Source: Streptomyces sp. NBC_01314
Lineage (GTDB): Bacteria; Actinomycetota; Actinomycetes; Streptomycetales; Streptomycetaceae
Length of the DNA: 64,000 nucleotides
Direction: 5' to 3'
Assembly (NCBI RefSeq): GCF_041435215.1
Contig: NZ_CP108394.1
Coordinates: forward strand, 10,912,001-10,976,000
This document shows positions 43,792 through 52,593 of this stretch, piece by piece (the stretch's first letter is position 1; every line of letters begins with the position of its first letter). A program made the position numbers and the translations under genes. Under the pieces are notes generated by a model. That model ran no database searches, was not told where the DNA came from, and was given only the letters and a program-made list of their open reading frames with translations.

Positions 43792-43962
43792 ATGCTTGGT
43801 ATAGCCGCAGCAGTACTGTTCTTCATCGCGTTCCTGATCAACGCAACTGAGATCACGACGAATGATGTCTTCTCTTCGTCGAACGTCATGCTCCTCGGCC
43901 TGATGCTGCTGGCCCTGCACGTCGCGGGGATCGGTAGTGGCTGGTCTGGCCGCAGACGCTGA
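43792..43962 (+). CDS. Small membrane protein (56 residues)
   Basis: ATG 43792 with GAGAGGA at 43778-43784, stop at 43960-43962. Two hydrophobic helices (LGIAAAVLFFIAFLINA and NVMLLGLMLLALHVAGIG) flank a short polar loop (TEITTNDVFSSS), ending in a basic tail SGRRR. Proteins with this layout are widespread in Streptomyces as unnamed small membrane proteins. The well-placed ribosome site and loop composition support a real gene. The function is unknown. Confidence 0.75.
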   Translation: MLGIAAAVLFFIAFLINATEITTNDVFSSSNVMLLGLMLLALHVAGIGSGWSGRRR

Positions 43963-44157
43963 CAGAGCGGGAACCAAAGGTGGGGTGAGGCTATGACGGC
44001 GTCTCACCCCACTCTGTTGCCCGCACGATGTTGCGTGCGTCTTCGGGGCCCCTGCTGATTCCGGAAAGGGTGCGAACGGACAGGCATGAGACGCTCCGGC
44101 CGATCTTCTGGGTGCAGGCCCGGTGAATCGGGGCGGCTTGGGGGTACACGGGCTGGC

Positions 44158-44535
44158 ATGGCACCGAAAAATGATCACTCCATGCCCTTGCGGGCCGTGC
44201 GGCAACTGCGCAGGATCCGAGTCTTCTACGCGGCGGCTGCTTTTCTGTGGGCGGTATTGGCTGCTTGGGAGGGTTGGGAGCACCCCGGGAGCCGGACGAT
44301 GTGGGTGTCCGTGCTCTTACTCGTGGTCTTTGCGGGGCTGTTGTCCGTGACGTCCCTGTGGTTGTGGCGTCATCAGACCGCTGTCGCGGGCGAAGCCGCG
44401 CATCATGCCGCTCCGCGAGGGGTGGCCCCGGCGTCGCGAGAACCGTCGCAGATCCGGTACGGGAACCGTCTGAGCTCCGGTACGGGAAACAGTCTGAGCT
44501 CCGGTACGGGAAACAGTCTGAGCCCTGGTACCTGA
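44158..44535 (+). CDS. Small two-helix membrane protein with repeated C-terminus
   Basis: 125 residues from ATG 44158 (an alternative ATG lies at 44182). A basic N-terminus (PLRAVRQLRRIR) precedes two membrane helices (VFYAAAAFLWAVLAAWEGW and MWVSVLLLVVFAGLLSVTSL). The last ~27 residues are three copies of an 8-residue unit GNSLSSGT made by a 24-bp tandem repeat, ending at TGA just after the last copy. The repeat looks like a recent addition that has changed the C-terminus. The function is unknown and the call rests on general membrane-protein features. Confidence 0.65.
   Translation: MAPKNDHSMPLRAVRQLRRIRVFYAAAAFLWAVLAAWEGWEHPGSRTMWVSVLLLVVFAGLLSVTSLWLWRHQTAVAGEAAHHAAPRGVAPASREPSQIRYGNRLSSGTGNSLSSGTGNSLSPGT
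44456..44532 (+). repeat. 24-bp tandem repeat at the end of the small membrane protein gene
   Basis: Three units (23, 24 and 24 bp), each beginning TACGGGAA and containing GTCTGAGCTCCGG, which encode an 8-residue repeat. In another frame the repeat reads SELRYGKQ. It ends at the stop codon. Confidence 0.9.
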
Positions 44536-44605
44536 GGAGCCGCCTTCACCCCACGACAGGGCCCCAAACAGGCACCTCTCTGTTGGGGGAGCAGTTGGTG
44601 GCTTC

Positions 44606-44692
44606 GTAGGTGACGGTTGACTCCACTTGTAGGTCAGTTCTGACTCCGCCCGATGCCTGGGGGACCCGATTTTGTAGGTGAGATATGACTCC
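44606..44692 (+). repeat. Three 19-bp direct repeats, probable IS21-type terminal repeats
   Basis: Units at 44606-44624, 44629-44647 and 44674-44692 share GTAGGT, a variable centre and TGACTCC. An inverted copy, split by the ISL3 element, lies near 46691-46703 and 48496-48508. Multiple short repeats at each end are known for IS21-type elements, and an istA-like remnant lies next to the inverted copy. Confidence 0.7.
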
Positions 44693-44759
44693 ACCTGGCG
44701 GTCCTGCTGCGGCGGGTTGACCGTGCTGGGGCAGTGCCTGTTTGCATTCCCGGCTCTGA

Positions 44760-45518
44760 TCAGGCCTGAGTGGTGGCTGATCGTACGACGGTCAGGCCGC
44801 ACCGGTACGGCTCGTCGAGCTCGCCGTCGGGGAAGAGCCGTGCCAGCTCAGTGCGGTTCGCGCCGAGGAGTTCGGCCCGCTCGACGGGGTCCATGACCAC
44901 GAAATGCGAGTGCGTGCCGAGATTGCGGATGTGCTCCTCGACGGTGAGCCGGCGCGACCACGTGATCTCGCGCGTAGCCACCCGGACCGGAAACGGGGCG
45001 AACAGCTCGGCCACAGTCGTCGGGAAGCCGCGGGTGAAGGGCGCGAGCCGATCCTCCTCCTCCGCGACCCACCCGACGCGGACGTCGGCCTGGTTCCACC
45101 ACAGGGCCAGCACGCCGTGCGGGCGCAGCACGCGCAGCGCTTCGGGGACGGAAAGGACCGGGTCGGTCCAGTGCCAGGCCTGGGCGTAGGTGATCACGTC
45201 GAAGCTGCTGGCGGCGAAGGGCAGACGGTTCCCCTCGCCCCGCACCAGCGGGACCTCCGGCTCGGCTCGGCGCAGTTCTGCGGCCATACCGGCGCCAGGC
45301 TCCAGGGCGACGACGCGGGCGCCGCGCTCGCGTAGCAACCGGGTAGCGATACCGGTGCCGGCTCCGCAGTCCAGCACGTCGGCGCCGACCAGCGCTCGGC
45401 TGGCGAGTTCCTCCACGGCGTCGAAAAGAGCCGGCGGATAGCCAGGGCGGGTGGCAGCGTACTGCGTGGCAACGGTGTCGAAGGACAGGGCGCGGGCTCG
45501 GTTCGCGTGGGATGCCAT
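44760..45518 (-). CDS. Class I SAM-dependent methyltransferase
   Basis: 252 residues from ATG 45518; the longer frame to 45707 lacks family sequence. Motif I is ADVLDCGAGTGIATRLL, followed by the acidic VVALEPGAGM, the motif around PFAASSFDVITYAQAWHWTD, and EALRVLRPHGVLALWWNQAD. The pattern is the UbiE/COQ5-like Methyltransf_11 group with the AWHW signature found in many small-molecule methyltransferases. The C-terminal half (FTRGFPTTVAELFAPF, TVEEHIRNLGTHSHF) is typical of this subgroup. The substrate is unknown. It lies between putative IS21-type ends together with a DHFR-fold gene, so it may be cargo of a mobile unit. Confidence 0.88.
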   Translation of the reverse strand: MASHANRARALSFDTVATQYAATRPGYPPALFDAVEELASRALVGADVLDCGAGTGIATRLLRERGARVVALEPGAGMAAELRRAEPEVPLVRGEGNRLPFAASSFDVITYAQAWHWTDPVLSVPEALRVLRPHGVLALWWNQADVRVGWVAEEEDRLAPFTRGFPTTVAELFAPFPVRVATREITWSRRLTVEEHIRNLGTHSHFVVMDPVERAELLGANRTELARLFPDGELDEPYRCGLTVVRSATTQA

Positions 45519-45773
45519 GCCCGCGATCTTTGCGGGCAGAGGACGGAGTTGCCAGCGGTTCACAGCAGGATCGGCGTCCAGCGCGTGCGATTCCTCTGGC
45601 GCTGGTGGCCAGTGCCACGTCAGACAACGTTTGCCCTGTCCGCTACCGGCACCTCGGGGCGATGTCCCCCGTCGATATGTCCGCGCGTTCAGGGGCACGG
45701 CCTGCACGGCCAGCGCGACCCCGAGCCGTCGTTCCGTCGCGACGGAGCGGCCAACGTGCCAGGATAAATCACG

Positions 45774-46343
45774 TCAAGCCGTAACTCGCGTGGGCCGGTA
45801 TCGCTGGGCTACTGCCCCCGACCGGAACTCATGGCGGTCCACGGGCTCGAGCTGGATGCGCTCGCGCAGACCGGCGAGCAACGTCGGCCCGTGTCCGGCA
45901 AGGACCGGCTGAACAAGGAACTCGTACTCGTCGATCAGTCCCAGATCTGCCAGCGCCAGGGGGAGCGTCACGCCACCCACCCACAGGCCCTCGCCTGACT
46001 CCTGCTTGAGCCGCTGAACCGCTTGCCCCAAGTCGCCTCGCACCAGGTCGGCATTCCAATCGACCCCGCTCAGCGTGCTCGACACGACGTACTTCTTCGC
46101 CCGGTCGATGGTCTCGGCGAACGGGATCTGCCACTCATCCATCCAGTCAGGCCACGTGTCCGTGGCTGGCTTCCGCCACGCCGACTCCATCATCTCGTAG
46201 GTCACCCGGCCGAATAGCAGGGCATCGGCTCGCTCCATCTCAGCGGTCCAGTAGCGCATCGACTCCTCGTCCGGGGGGAGCCCTGCCTCGTGATGGCAGC
46301 AGCCGTCGAGCGTGACGTTGATCGAGTATCGAAGTGGTCTCAT
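45774..46343 (-). CDS. Dihydrofolate reductase-fold (RibD C-terminal) protein
   Basis: 189 residues. RPLRYSINVTLDGCCHHEAG is the family start; ADALLFGRVTYEMMESAWRK is the NADPH-binding stretch; KKYVVSSTLSGVDWNADLVR and GEGLWVGGVTLPLALADLGL, IDEYEFLVQPVLAGHGPTLL complete the RibD_C pattern. These proteins use the DHFR fold to reduce pteridine-, pyrimidine- or deazaflavin-like compounds with NADPH; the precise substrate is rarely known. It starts about 80 bp from an IS21-type transposase remnant, at the far end of a possible mobile unit with the methyltransferase. Confidence 0.9.
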   Translation of the reverse strand: MRPLRYSINVTLDGCCHHEAGLPPDEESMRYWTAEMERADALLFGRVTYEMMESAWRKPATDTWPDWMDEWQIPFAETIDRAKKYVVSSTLSGVDWNADLVRGDLGQAVQRLKQESGEGLWVGGVTLPLALADLGLIDEYEFLVQPVLAGHGPTLLAGLRERIQLEPVDRHEFRSGAVAQRYRPTRVTA

Positions 46344-46423
46344 CTCGTTGCTCTCCCTTGATGCGCGCAGCGCGTTTTCACCGGACCGTACTCAGACGAC
46401 TGTCGGCGCCATTTCTCATCGGC

Positions 46424-46636
46424 GCCCGATCCCGTCGATCGTCGCCTTGAACGGATCCAGGCGCGAGATCCGGGGCGGAAGCTGCTTGCGCGGCGCCGGC
46501 CACACCGACTCCAGCGCCATCGCCACCGTCCGCGACCCACCCCGTACTTGGCCGACAAAGCCCTGCTGGACAGTCCTTCGACCCGAGCGTCATGGCGTAT
46601 CGCCGCGTACAACTCGACCTTCGAAACGGGCACTTG
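46424..46636 (-). pseudogene. N-terminal remnant of an IS21 IstA-like (Mu-type) transposase
   Basis: The first frame reads VSKVELYAAIRHDARVEGLS, SRALSAKYGVGR, an IstA/Mu-type helix-turn-helix. One missing base later the other frame continues MALESVWPAPRKQLPPRISR, LDPFKATIDGIG and stops. This is the first ~75 residues of IS21-type transposases, without the DDE domain. It lies next to an inverted copy of the 19-bp terminal repeat, as expected for an element's left end. Confidence 0.75.
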
Positions 46637-46703
46637 AGCCACCCAGGGCTAGCTGATGCACCCCGATACTCCCACCGCAAGGCCCCCAGTGGAGTCAAAA
46701 CTC

Positions 46704-48494
46704 GGCTCTGTCACAGATCTTGGGGAGCGGTCGCAGAGGGTGACCGCTGTGTTCGATTGCGAAGGCCCGGGTTCGCATGAGACGGCGTACGCCCCACCGA
46801 CCGACGGGCGAGGTTGACGCTCCGTCAGGTGTGCGGTGGCCAGGTTCGCAGTCGGCTGTGTCCGGTGACGGTGCTGGTCATGCAGGCCGACATATCGTTC
46901 TGGGACTCGCTGGTGTTCGCCGGGATCGACGACGTGGACGTCGAGGCGGTGACCGTCGCCTTCGGCACGGTCGACGTGGTGGCGAGAGGACGTGCGGCGG
47001 GAGCCGCGTGCCCGGACTGCGGACGCTTCTCGGGCCGGGTGCACGACTCCTACCAGCGCACGGTGAAGGATCTCCCGCTCGGCGGGCAGAGCGTCGTGAT
47101 CCGGCTGACGGTCCGGCGGTTCATCTGCGGTGGGAACGACTGCGCGCGTCGTACGTTCGCCGAGCCGTTCGCCCGGCTGACCGTCCCGTACGCACGTTTC
47201 ACCAAGCGGCTCAACCACGCCCTGGAGCGCGTCGGACTCGCGCTCGCCGGACGGGCCGGCGCCCGGCTGACCGCCCAACTGGGCTTACACGCAGGGCGGA
47301 TGACCTTGCTGCGCAGGGTCATGGCACTGCCGGACCCGCAGCTCAGCACACCGCGCGTGCTGGGCGTGGACGACTTCGCCACCCGCCGGGGCCAGAACTA
47401 CTCCACCGTCCTGACCTGCGGAGAAACCCACCGTGTGGTCGATGTCCTCCCGACACGCGACGCGGGACCACTGGCCGCGTGGCTGACCACTCACCCCGGC
47501 GTCGAGATCATCTGCCGGGACCGGGCGGGCGCCTACGCCGAAGGCGCCCGGCTCGGCGCCCCGGCCGCCCTCCAGGTCGCAGACCGGTTCCACCTGTGGC
47601 AGGGCCTGGGCCGGGCCGTGGAGACCTGCGTCGCCGCCCACCGCGAGTGCCTGCGCGCTCCGGCACCACCCGGGCCGCCGGACGGCACACCGCCGAACGA
47701 CCCCAGCCCGGAGCCCGCCGGTCGGCGGGCCCAGCGCAAGAAGGCCGCGCACGCCCAGGTCCACGAAATGCTCGCGCAGGGCCACTCGCGCCGGGCGATC
47801 GCCCGCCACCTGGGCTGGGGCCTCAACACCGTGCTGCGCTACGCACACGCCGCGCGCTGGCAGGACACCTTCCGTGAGAACCGGCCCCGGCCCAGCCGCC
47901 TCGACCCCTACAAGCCCTACCTGGAACGGCGCTTCGCCTCCGGATGCACCAGCGTCACCCGCCTGCACCGCGAACTCCTCGCCGAGAACGCCCCCGTGAC
48001 CTACCAGATGGTCCGCGCGTTCATCGCCCCCCTGCGCGCCGCACCGCCGCAGGCGCCGCCTCCGCCGCCGACGGTGCGCAAGGTGACCGGCTGGCTCACC
48101 CGGCATCCCTCGGCCCTGAGCGAGGAGGACCGAGTCGCACTGAAGGACGTCCTGGCCCGCTGCCCCGAGCTGGACACCGCCGCCGGACACGTCCGCGACT
48201 TCGGCGAAATCATGACCGCCCGACTCGGCGCCACGCTCCCCGCCTGGATCGACGAGGTGGGCGCCAGCCAGCTGCCCGGCCTCACCAACTTCGCCCTCCA
48301 CCTGCTCCGGGACCTCGACGCCGTGACCGCCGGACTCACCCTGCACTGGAGCTCCGGCGGCACCGAAGGCGCCGTGAACCGCATCAAAAAGATCAAAAGG
48401 CAACTCTACGGGCGCGCCGGATTCGAACTACTCCGCAAGATGATCCTGCTCCAGTAACCCTCCGCAACCGCTCCCCAAGATCTGTGACAGAGCC
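46704..48494. mobile_element. Complete ISL3-family insertion sequence (~1.79 kb)
   Basis: The inverted ends start GGCTCTGTCACAGATCTTGG and match for about 34 bp with a few differences. The flanking 8-mers (46696-46703 and 48495-48502) agree at 6 of 8 positions, so the target duplication is imperfect or the flanks have changed. It contains one transposase gene on the + strand. It has inserted into an inverted copy of the GTAGGT...TGACTCC repeat found at 44606-44692. Both ends and the gene look intact. Confidence 0.88.
46880..48457 (+). CDS. ISL3-family transposase
   Basis: About 525 residues from ATG 46880 (the frame is open from 46814; GTG 46865 is also possible). The N-terminal zinc finger is CPDCGRFSGRVHDSYQR with further cysteines in RRFICGGNDCARRTF. 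The DDE core has VLGVDDFATRRGQNYSTVLT, GVEIICRDRAGAYAEGARLG, ALQVADRFHLWQGLGRAVET, and the late block ALHLLRDLDAVTAGLTLHWS, SGGTEGAVNRIKKIKRQLYG, RAGFELLRK. A helix-turn-helix insert (QGHSRRAIARHLGWGLNTVL) sits in the middle, as in long ISL3 members. There is no frameshift. It ends 37 bp before the right terminus. Confidence 0.93.
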   Translation: MQADISFWDSLVFAGIDDVDVEAVTVAFGTVDVVARGRAAGAACPDCGRFSGRVHDSYQRTVKDLPLGGQSVVIRLTVRRFICGGNDCARRTFAEPFARLTVPYARFTKRLNHALERVGLALAGRAGARLTAQLGLHAGRMTLLRRVMALPDPQLSTPRVLGVDDFATRRGQNYSTVLTCGETHRVVDVLPTRDAGPLAAWLTTHPGVEIICRDRAGAYAEGARLGAPAALQVADRFHLWQGLGRAVETCVAAHRECLRAPAPPGPPDGTPPNDPSPEPAGRRAQRKKAAHAQVHEMLAQGHSRRAIARHLGWGLNTVLRYAHAARWQDTFRENRPRPSRLDPYKPYLERRFASGCTSVTRLHRELLAENAPVTYQMVRAFIAPLRAAPPQAPPPPPTVRKVTGWLTRHPSALSEEDRVALKDVLARCPELDTAAGHVRDFGEIMTARLGATLPAWIDEVGASQLPGLTNFALHLLRDLDAVTAGLTLHWSSGGTEGAVNRIKKIKRQLYGRAGFELLRKMILLQ

Positions 48495-49073
48495 CAACTC
48501 TCACCTACAAAGCCAAGTTGGCGAGGGCGGCGATCAGGTGCATCACGCTGAGGTAGGACTTGAACCAGTCGGATCTCGCAGAACGTCACCGGCCAGTGTC
48601 GGAGCCGTGTCCGACGTCCCGACGAAGCCGACGTCGACGTTGTACCCCTCCAGCGCCTGCCGGACGAAGTCTCCGAACGGGACGCGGCCCGTTTTGGTGA
48701 CCATGAAGCGGAGCGGCCGTAGCGCGCGGCGGCCACTGCGACTGGCGTGCGACAGATGAGCACGACGGGCCTTGTCTGAATGTCAAGTCAATTGCTTGCG
48801 CAGGGAGATGCGTGGCAGGCGCAGGATCGGACGCGTCGGAGGGTGTGTTCACAGAGGGATGCGTCGGCCGAGCGACGGGTGGGCTCGAAAAACGCTGCCC
48901 GGCTCCCCGTCACGACGTGGGCAAACTCCTCGCCGCGGGCGAGGCGTCCAGCGGCCTGACGGGGTCCCGTCGAGCGTGTGAGCAGACCTGCCCCCAACCT
49001 CCTCCGGAACCGCCCGCCCTCTGTGGTCGTCTTGTGCGCTGACTGTGCACGAAGCGGGGAAATGGGGGACGTT
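48495..49073. other. Flank of the ISL3 element with transposase debris, no intact gene
   Basis: On the - strand a short reading YLSVMHLIAALANLAL ends in a TAG that is part of the GTAGGT repeat, like the C-terminus of an older transposase. Upstream of it (about 48590-48710) another frame reads TKTGRVPFGDFVRQALEGYN, VDVGFVGTSDTAPT, which I cannot place. The rest up to the subtilase gene has no recognisable gene. Confidence 0.4.
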
Positions 49074-50198
49074 GTGACGCGGAACGTAACGAAGGCCGGT
49101 CTGTTGTTGGTGGCCATGGCGACGGTGCTCGGGGCCTCGGCCTGCGGCGGGGAAGCCGACGCGGCGGCCGATGGGAGAGGTGGGTCGCTGCCCGCGCACG
49201 GGACGGTGGAGTCGGGGGCGCCCTTTGAGGGCGGGGCGTCGTCCGGCTCGGCGCCGACGTCTCCCGGTAAGGTGGGGAGCTTGTCCGGTGTCGCGCGGAC
49301 CGCCGCGTCGCCCATCACCCGGCAGGTGCCGTGGAACCTGGACATCCTGGACCAGAGGTCGAGGCCGCTGAACGGGAAGTTGACCACCACCGCCAGGGGC
49401 AAGGGCGTTCACGTCTATGTGATCGATACCGGGATGGACATCGCTCACAAGGAGTTCGGTGGACGCGCCCGCCTCGGCGCCGACTTCGTGGGCCCGAAGG
49501 ACTCCGGTGACTGCTTCAGCGAGGAGGGCGTCGGCCACGGCACGTTCGTCGCGGGCATCATCGGCGGGGCGAAGTACGGGGTGGCGCCCAAGGCGGAGCT
49601 GGTACGCGTCCAGGGCATCCTGTGCGAGAGCCAGGGCGGCGGTACCCCGGCGGCGGCCGAGGCGGCCGTGGTGAAGTCGGTCAAGTGGGTCATCGCACAC
49701 GCGCAGAAGCCGGCGGTGGTGAACATGTCGCTCAACTTCGACCGCCGGTCGGCGGCTGTGGACTCCGCCGTGAAGAAGATGGTCGACGCGGGGATCCCGA
49801 CAGTGGTGTCGGCCGGCAACTTCAATGACGACGCCTGCAAGCATTCCCCGGCCGGCGTCCCCGGCACGATCGTCGTGGCGGCCTCCACCTCGAACGACCG
49901 TGTGTGGAGCGACACCGGCTCCTACGGATCGGGTTACGGACGGTGCGTGGACCTGTACGCCCCCGGCCAGAAGGTGACCGCCGCCCTCGCCGGCGGCGGT
50001 ACGACCAAGGAGATCGGCGGCGCGACGTCGTGGGCCGCGCCGCATGCGACCGGCGTGATCGCGCTGTATTTGTCGGCGCACCCCCACGCGACGGCACGCC
50101 AGGTCCACGTCTGGCTCGACCAGACGGCCACCCGTGGTGTCGTGCGCGGCGTCCGCTCCGACACTCCCAACCGGCTGCTCAACACCGGCGGCATCTGA
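49074..50198 (+). CDS. S8 (subtilisin-like) serine peptidase, putative lipoprotein
   Basis: 374 residues from GTG 49074, preceded by GGGGGA; ATG 49062 is in frame but has a poorer site. The N-terminus NVTKAGLLLVAMATVLGASA followed by Cys looks like a lipoprotein signal, then a Gly/Ser-rich linker. The catalytic triad is present: Asp in VHVYVIDTGMDIAHKEFGG, His in GVGHGTFVAGIIGGAKYGVA, Ser in GATSWAAPHATGVIALYLSA. The serine block has GATSWAAP instead of the usual GTSMAAP, a mild variant. It has no inhibitor propeptide of usual size and no C-terminal domain. It would act outside the cell, membrane-anchored. Confidence 0.87.
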   Translation: MTRNVTKAGLLLVAMATVLGASACGGEADAAADGRGGSLPAHGTVESGAPFEGGASSGSAPTSPGKVGSLSGVARTAASPITRQVPWNLDILDQRSRPLNGKLTTTARGKGVHVYVIDTGMDIAHKEFGGRARLGADFVGPKDSGDCFSEEGVGHGTFVAGIIGGAKYGVAPKAELVRVQGILCESQGGGTPAAAEAAVVKSVKWVIAHAQKPAVVNMSLNFDRRSAAVDSAVKKMVDAGIPTVVSAGNFNDDACKHSPAGVPGTIVVAASTSNDRVWSDTGSYGSGYGRCVDLYAPGQKVTAALAGGGTTKEIGGATSWAAPHATGVIALYLSAHPHATARQVHVWLDQTATRGVVRGVRSDTPNRLLNTGGI

Positions 50199-50304
50199 CC
50201 TGCCCCGGCCGCCCCGGTCGCACGGTTACGCAAGCGCTGCGCCTCACCGGAACGGCAGGCGCAAGTCGCGCCGCCACCGCGCCCACACCATCGTCTTCCT
50301 CCTG

Positions 50305-50470
50305 TCACAGGCGGCGTGCGCCTCTTGGCGCCGCCTGTACTCGGCGAATGCCTGCGCAGCGGCGTGTGGGCCCTCGCGGCCGAACATCTGCGGCAAGCCG
50401 TAGCCCGGACCTGCTTGGTGGCCAGGGAGCCGGCCACCCGCAGCTTGTCCGGCCAGGAATTGAGCACATT
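50305..50470 (-). pseudogene. Short remnant of a Tn3-family transposase
   Basis: One frame reads LNSWPDKLRVAGSLATKQVR. The adjacent frame continues GLPQMFGREGPHAAAQAFAE, YRRR. Both match consecutive stretches of the C-terminal region of Tn3-type TnpA (LRVAGSL..QVRA..LLRM and the QAFAEYGR block) with a frameshift between them. Only about 50 codons remain. Confidence 0.5.
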
Positions 50471-51405
50471 CCCTCGCTGACCTTGTCGCGCGGGGTGCCG
50501 GGCACCGTTTCCCTCCGACCAGTGATCCTCCGCTTGTCAGGAGACAGGCGCCGGGGTGTCCCGCAGGGTGACATTGGCGTGGCTCTCCTGGAAGCTTTGG
50601 TCTGAAACGAGGGTCAGCCGGGCCGGAATCAGGCGACAGCAGGCAGCTGAAGACACCTCAGGTCACGGGCCGTTGGTGTCACCGTGTCGATACTGGACAT
50701 GCTCGCAGCCAACGTCCCGAGAACACCCGCACACAGGTGATCCGCCTCCCCGACTACGCACACGCTGACCTACCGGGCGGGCTCGCCGCGTCAGGCGGCC
50801 ATGGCCTGCGCCACCTGGAATGGGTCGGCCGGGGAGAACTTGAGGTAGTCGGTTCGAGCTTGCCGTGTGCCGCGGCGAGGCCGATGAGGAGACCACGCCA
50901 AGCCAAGCGCGTGATGGCCGAGTTGAATCTGCGGCACCGCCGCCGGGCCTGCTGCGAGGACCGTCTGTGGCTGGTCTCCACCACCGGCCAGCTGGTCACC
51001 AGCGGACGGCGGTATCGGCCCCGGCTCGGCCCGCACCTGGCCATGGACCGAGGTGACCGTCGCCCTCGACCGGCTTCACTACGACGGCAGCGGGTGCGTT
51101 CAAGGCCGAGGAGTGTGGAGGGAGACCAAGATCGCACATTGCTTGTCGATGGTGGACTTCATCGGGTTGGCCACGCGCAGTGGGCAGATCGCCACTGCCT
51201 GCCTGCCTGCCTGCCTGCCTGGAGCATGGCCACGGGATTTCACAGCCGCTCGCAGGGGGTGTCGGCCTCGCAGCCTCTGGGCTCGGGACGGGAGTACGGT
51301 GGCGGTACCGAGTGCACCTCGCACGCCGTCATCCATTTCGGCGTCGCCCTCGGGGAACGGCAATCCCGGAGCGCATCGCGTCCGGTCGGAAATGAGCCGC
51401 CCCAC
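50471..51405. other. Gene-poor region with IS1380-like debris and a (TGCC)n run
   Basis: Around 50915-51050 the + strand reads AELNLRHRRRACCEDRLWLV, like the LRHRRRAR.EDRIR segment of IS1380 transposases, without the rest. At about 51196-51222 there is a TGCC repeat of five to six units. No intact gene. The leader of the next gene occupies the last part. Confidence 0.45.
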
Positions 51406-52593
51406 ATGAGCCTGTTGAGCCTCGGAGTACTCGCCTCCTCGCGCAAGGAGAACGAGTTCCGGCTGCCGTTGCATCCCAGCCACCTCGAACGGATCGCCCC
51501 GGACGTACGCGAGAGGATCTTCCTCGAACAGGGCTACGGCCTACGGTTCGGCGTCGCCGACGACGCGCTGCGACCACTCGTGGCGGGCCTGCGGTCCCGT
51601 GCGGAACTCCTCGCCGAATGTGACGTTCTGCTGCTGCCCAAACCGATGCACGACGACATCGCCGAGCTGCGGGAGGGGCAGGTGCTGTGGGGCTGGCCCC
51701 ACTGCGTGCAGGACGAGAAGATGACTCAGATCGCCATTGACCGACGGCTGACCCTGATCGCCTGGGAAGCCATGAACCACTGGACCTCCGCAGGCGCTTT
51801 CAGCGTCCATGTGTTCCACAAGAACAACGAGCTCGCCGGCTACTGCTCGGTGCTGCACGCCCTGCAGCTCGGCGGGCTGACCGGCAGCTACGGGCGCCGC
51901 CTGCGCGCGGCGGTCATCAGCTTCGGTGCCACGGCGCGCGGAGCGGTCACTGGCCTGGGTGCCATGGGGGTTTCCGATGTCACGGTGCTCACCCAGCGCG
52001 CCGCCGCAGCGGTGGCCTCACCGATGCCATCGGTCGTGATGGGCCACTTCGAGGAGCAGGAGGACGATCCGACGCGCCTGCGGGCCTCCACCGGGGCCGG
52101 TTCCGTGCCGCTGGCGGAGTATCTGGCCGGGTTCGACATCATCGTCAACTGCGTCCTGCAGGACACCGACGCGCCGCTCATGTTCGTGACCGAAGAGGAA
52201 CTCGCCCTGTTCCGGCCGGGGACCTTCTTCATCGACGTCGCCTGCGACGAGGGCATGGGCTTCGAATGGGCTCGCCCGACCACCTTCGGTGAGCCCATGC
52301 TCACGGTGGGGCAGGGAAGCCACTATTACGCGGTGGATCACAGCCCCTCCCACCTGTGGAACTCCGCCACCTGGGAAATCAGCGAGGCGCTCCTTCCCTA
52401 TCTGCGCAAGGTCATGAGCGGTCCTGTGGCATGGGACCGCGACGTGACGCTCAGAAAGGCCATCGAGATCCGCGACGGCGTCATCCAGAACCCGAAGATC
52501 CTCTCCTTCCAGCACCGGCAAGCCGGCCACCCCCATGCCCTGGAGGTCCCGGCGAACCCGCTGAACTCAAAGCTCCAGAGATCATCCATCTGA
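51406..52593 (+). CDS. N5-(carboxyethyl)ornithine synthase-like dehydrogenase (alanine dehydrogenase/PNT fold)
   Basis: 395 residues from ATG 51406; the open frame reaches 50737 but upstream sequence is unrelated. The start SLGVLASSRKENEFRLPLHP resembles alanine dehydrogenase/PNT proteins. DVLLLPKPMHDDIAELREGQ, VLWGWPHCVQDEKMTQIAID, EAMNHWTSAGAFSVHVFHKN and NELAGYCSVLHALQLGGLTG fit N5-(carboxyethyl)ornithine synthase more closely than alanine dehydrogenase. The Rossmann part AAVISFGATARGAVTGLGAM carries the nucleotide loop. Such enzymes reductively condense pyruvate with ornithine or lysine side chains using NADPH. It stands alone, preceded by transposase debris, so it may have been acquired horizontally. 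Confidence 0.72.
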   Translation: MSLLSLGVLASSRKENEFRLPLHPSHLERIAPDVRERIFLEQGYGLRFGVADDALRPLVAGLRSRAELLAECDVLLLPKPMHDDIAELREGQVLWGWPHCVQDEKMTQIAIDRRLTLIAWEAMNHWTSAGAFSVHVFHKNNELAGYCSVLHALQLGGLTGSYGRRLRAAVISFGATARGAVTGLGAMGVSDVTVLTQRAAAAVASPMPSVVMGHFEEQEDDPTRLRASTGAGSVPLAEYLAGFDIIVNCVLQDTDAPLMFVTEEELALFRPGTFFIDVACDEGMGFEWARPTTFGEPMLTVGQGSHYYAVDHSPSHLWNSATWEISEALLPYLRKVMSGPVAWDRDVTLRKAIEIRDGVIQNPKILSFQHRQAGHPHALEVPANPLNSKLQRSSI

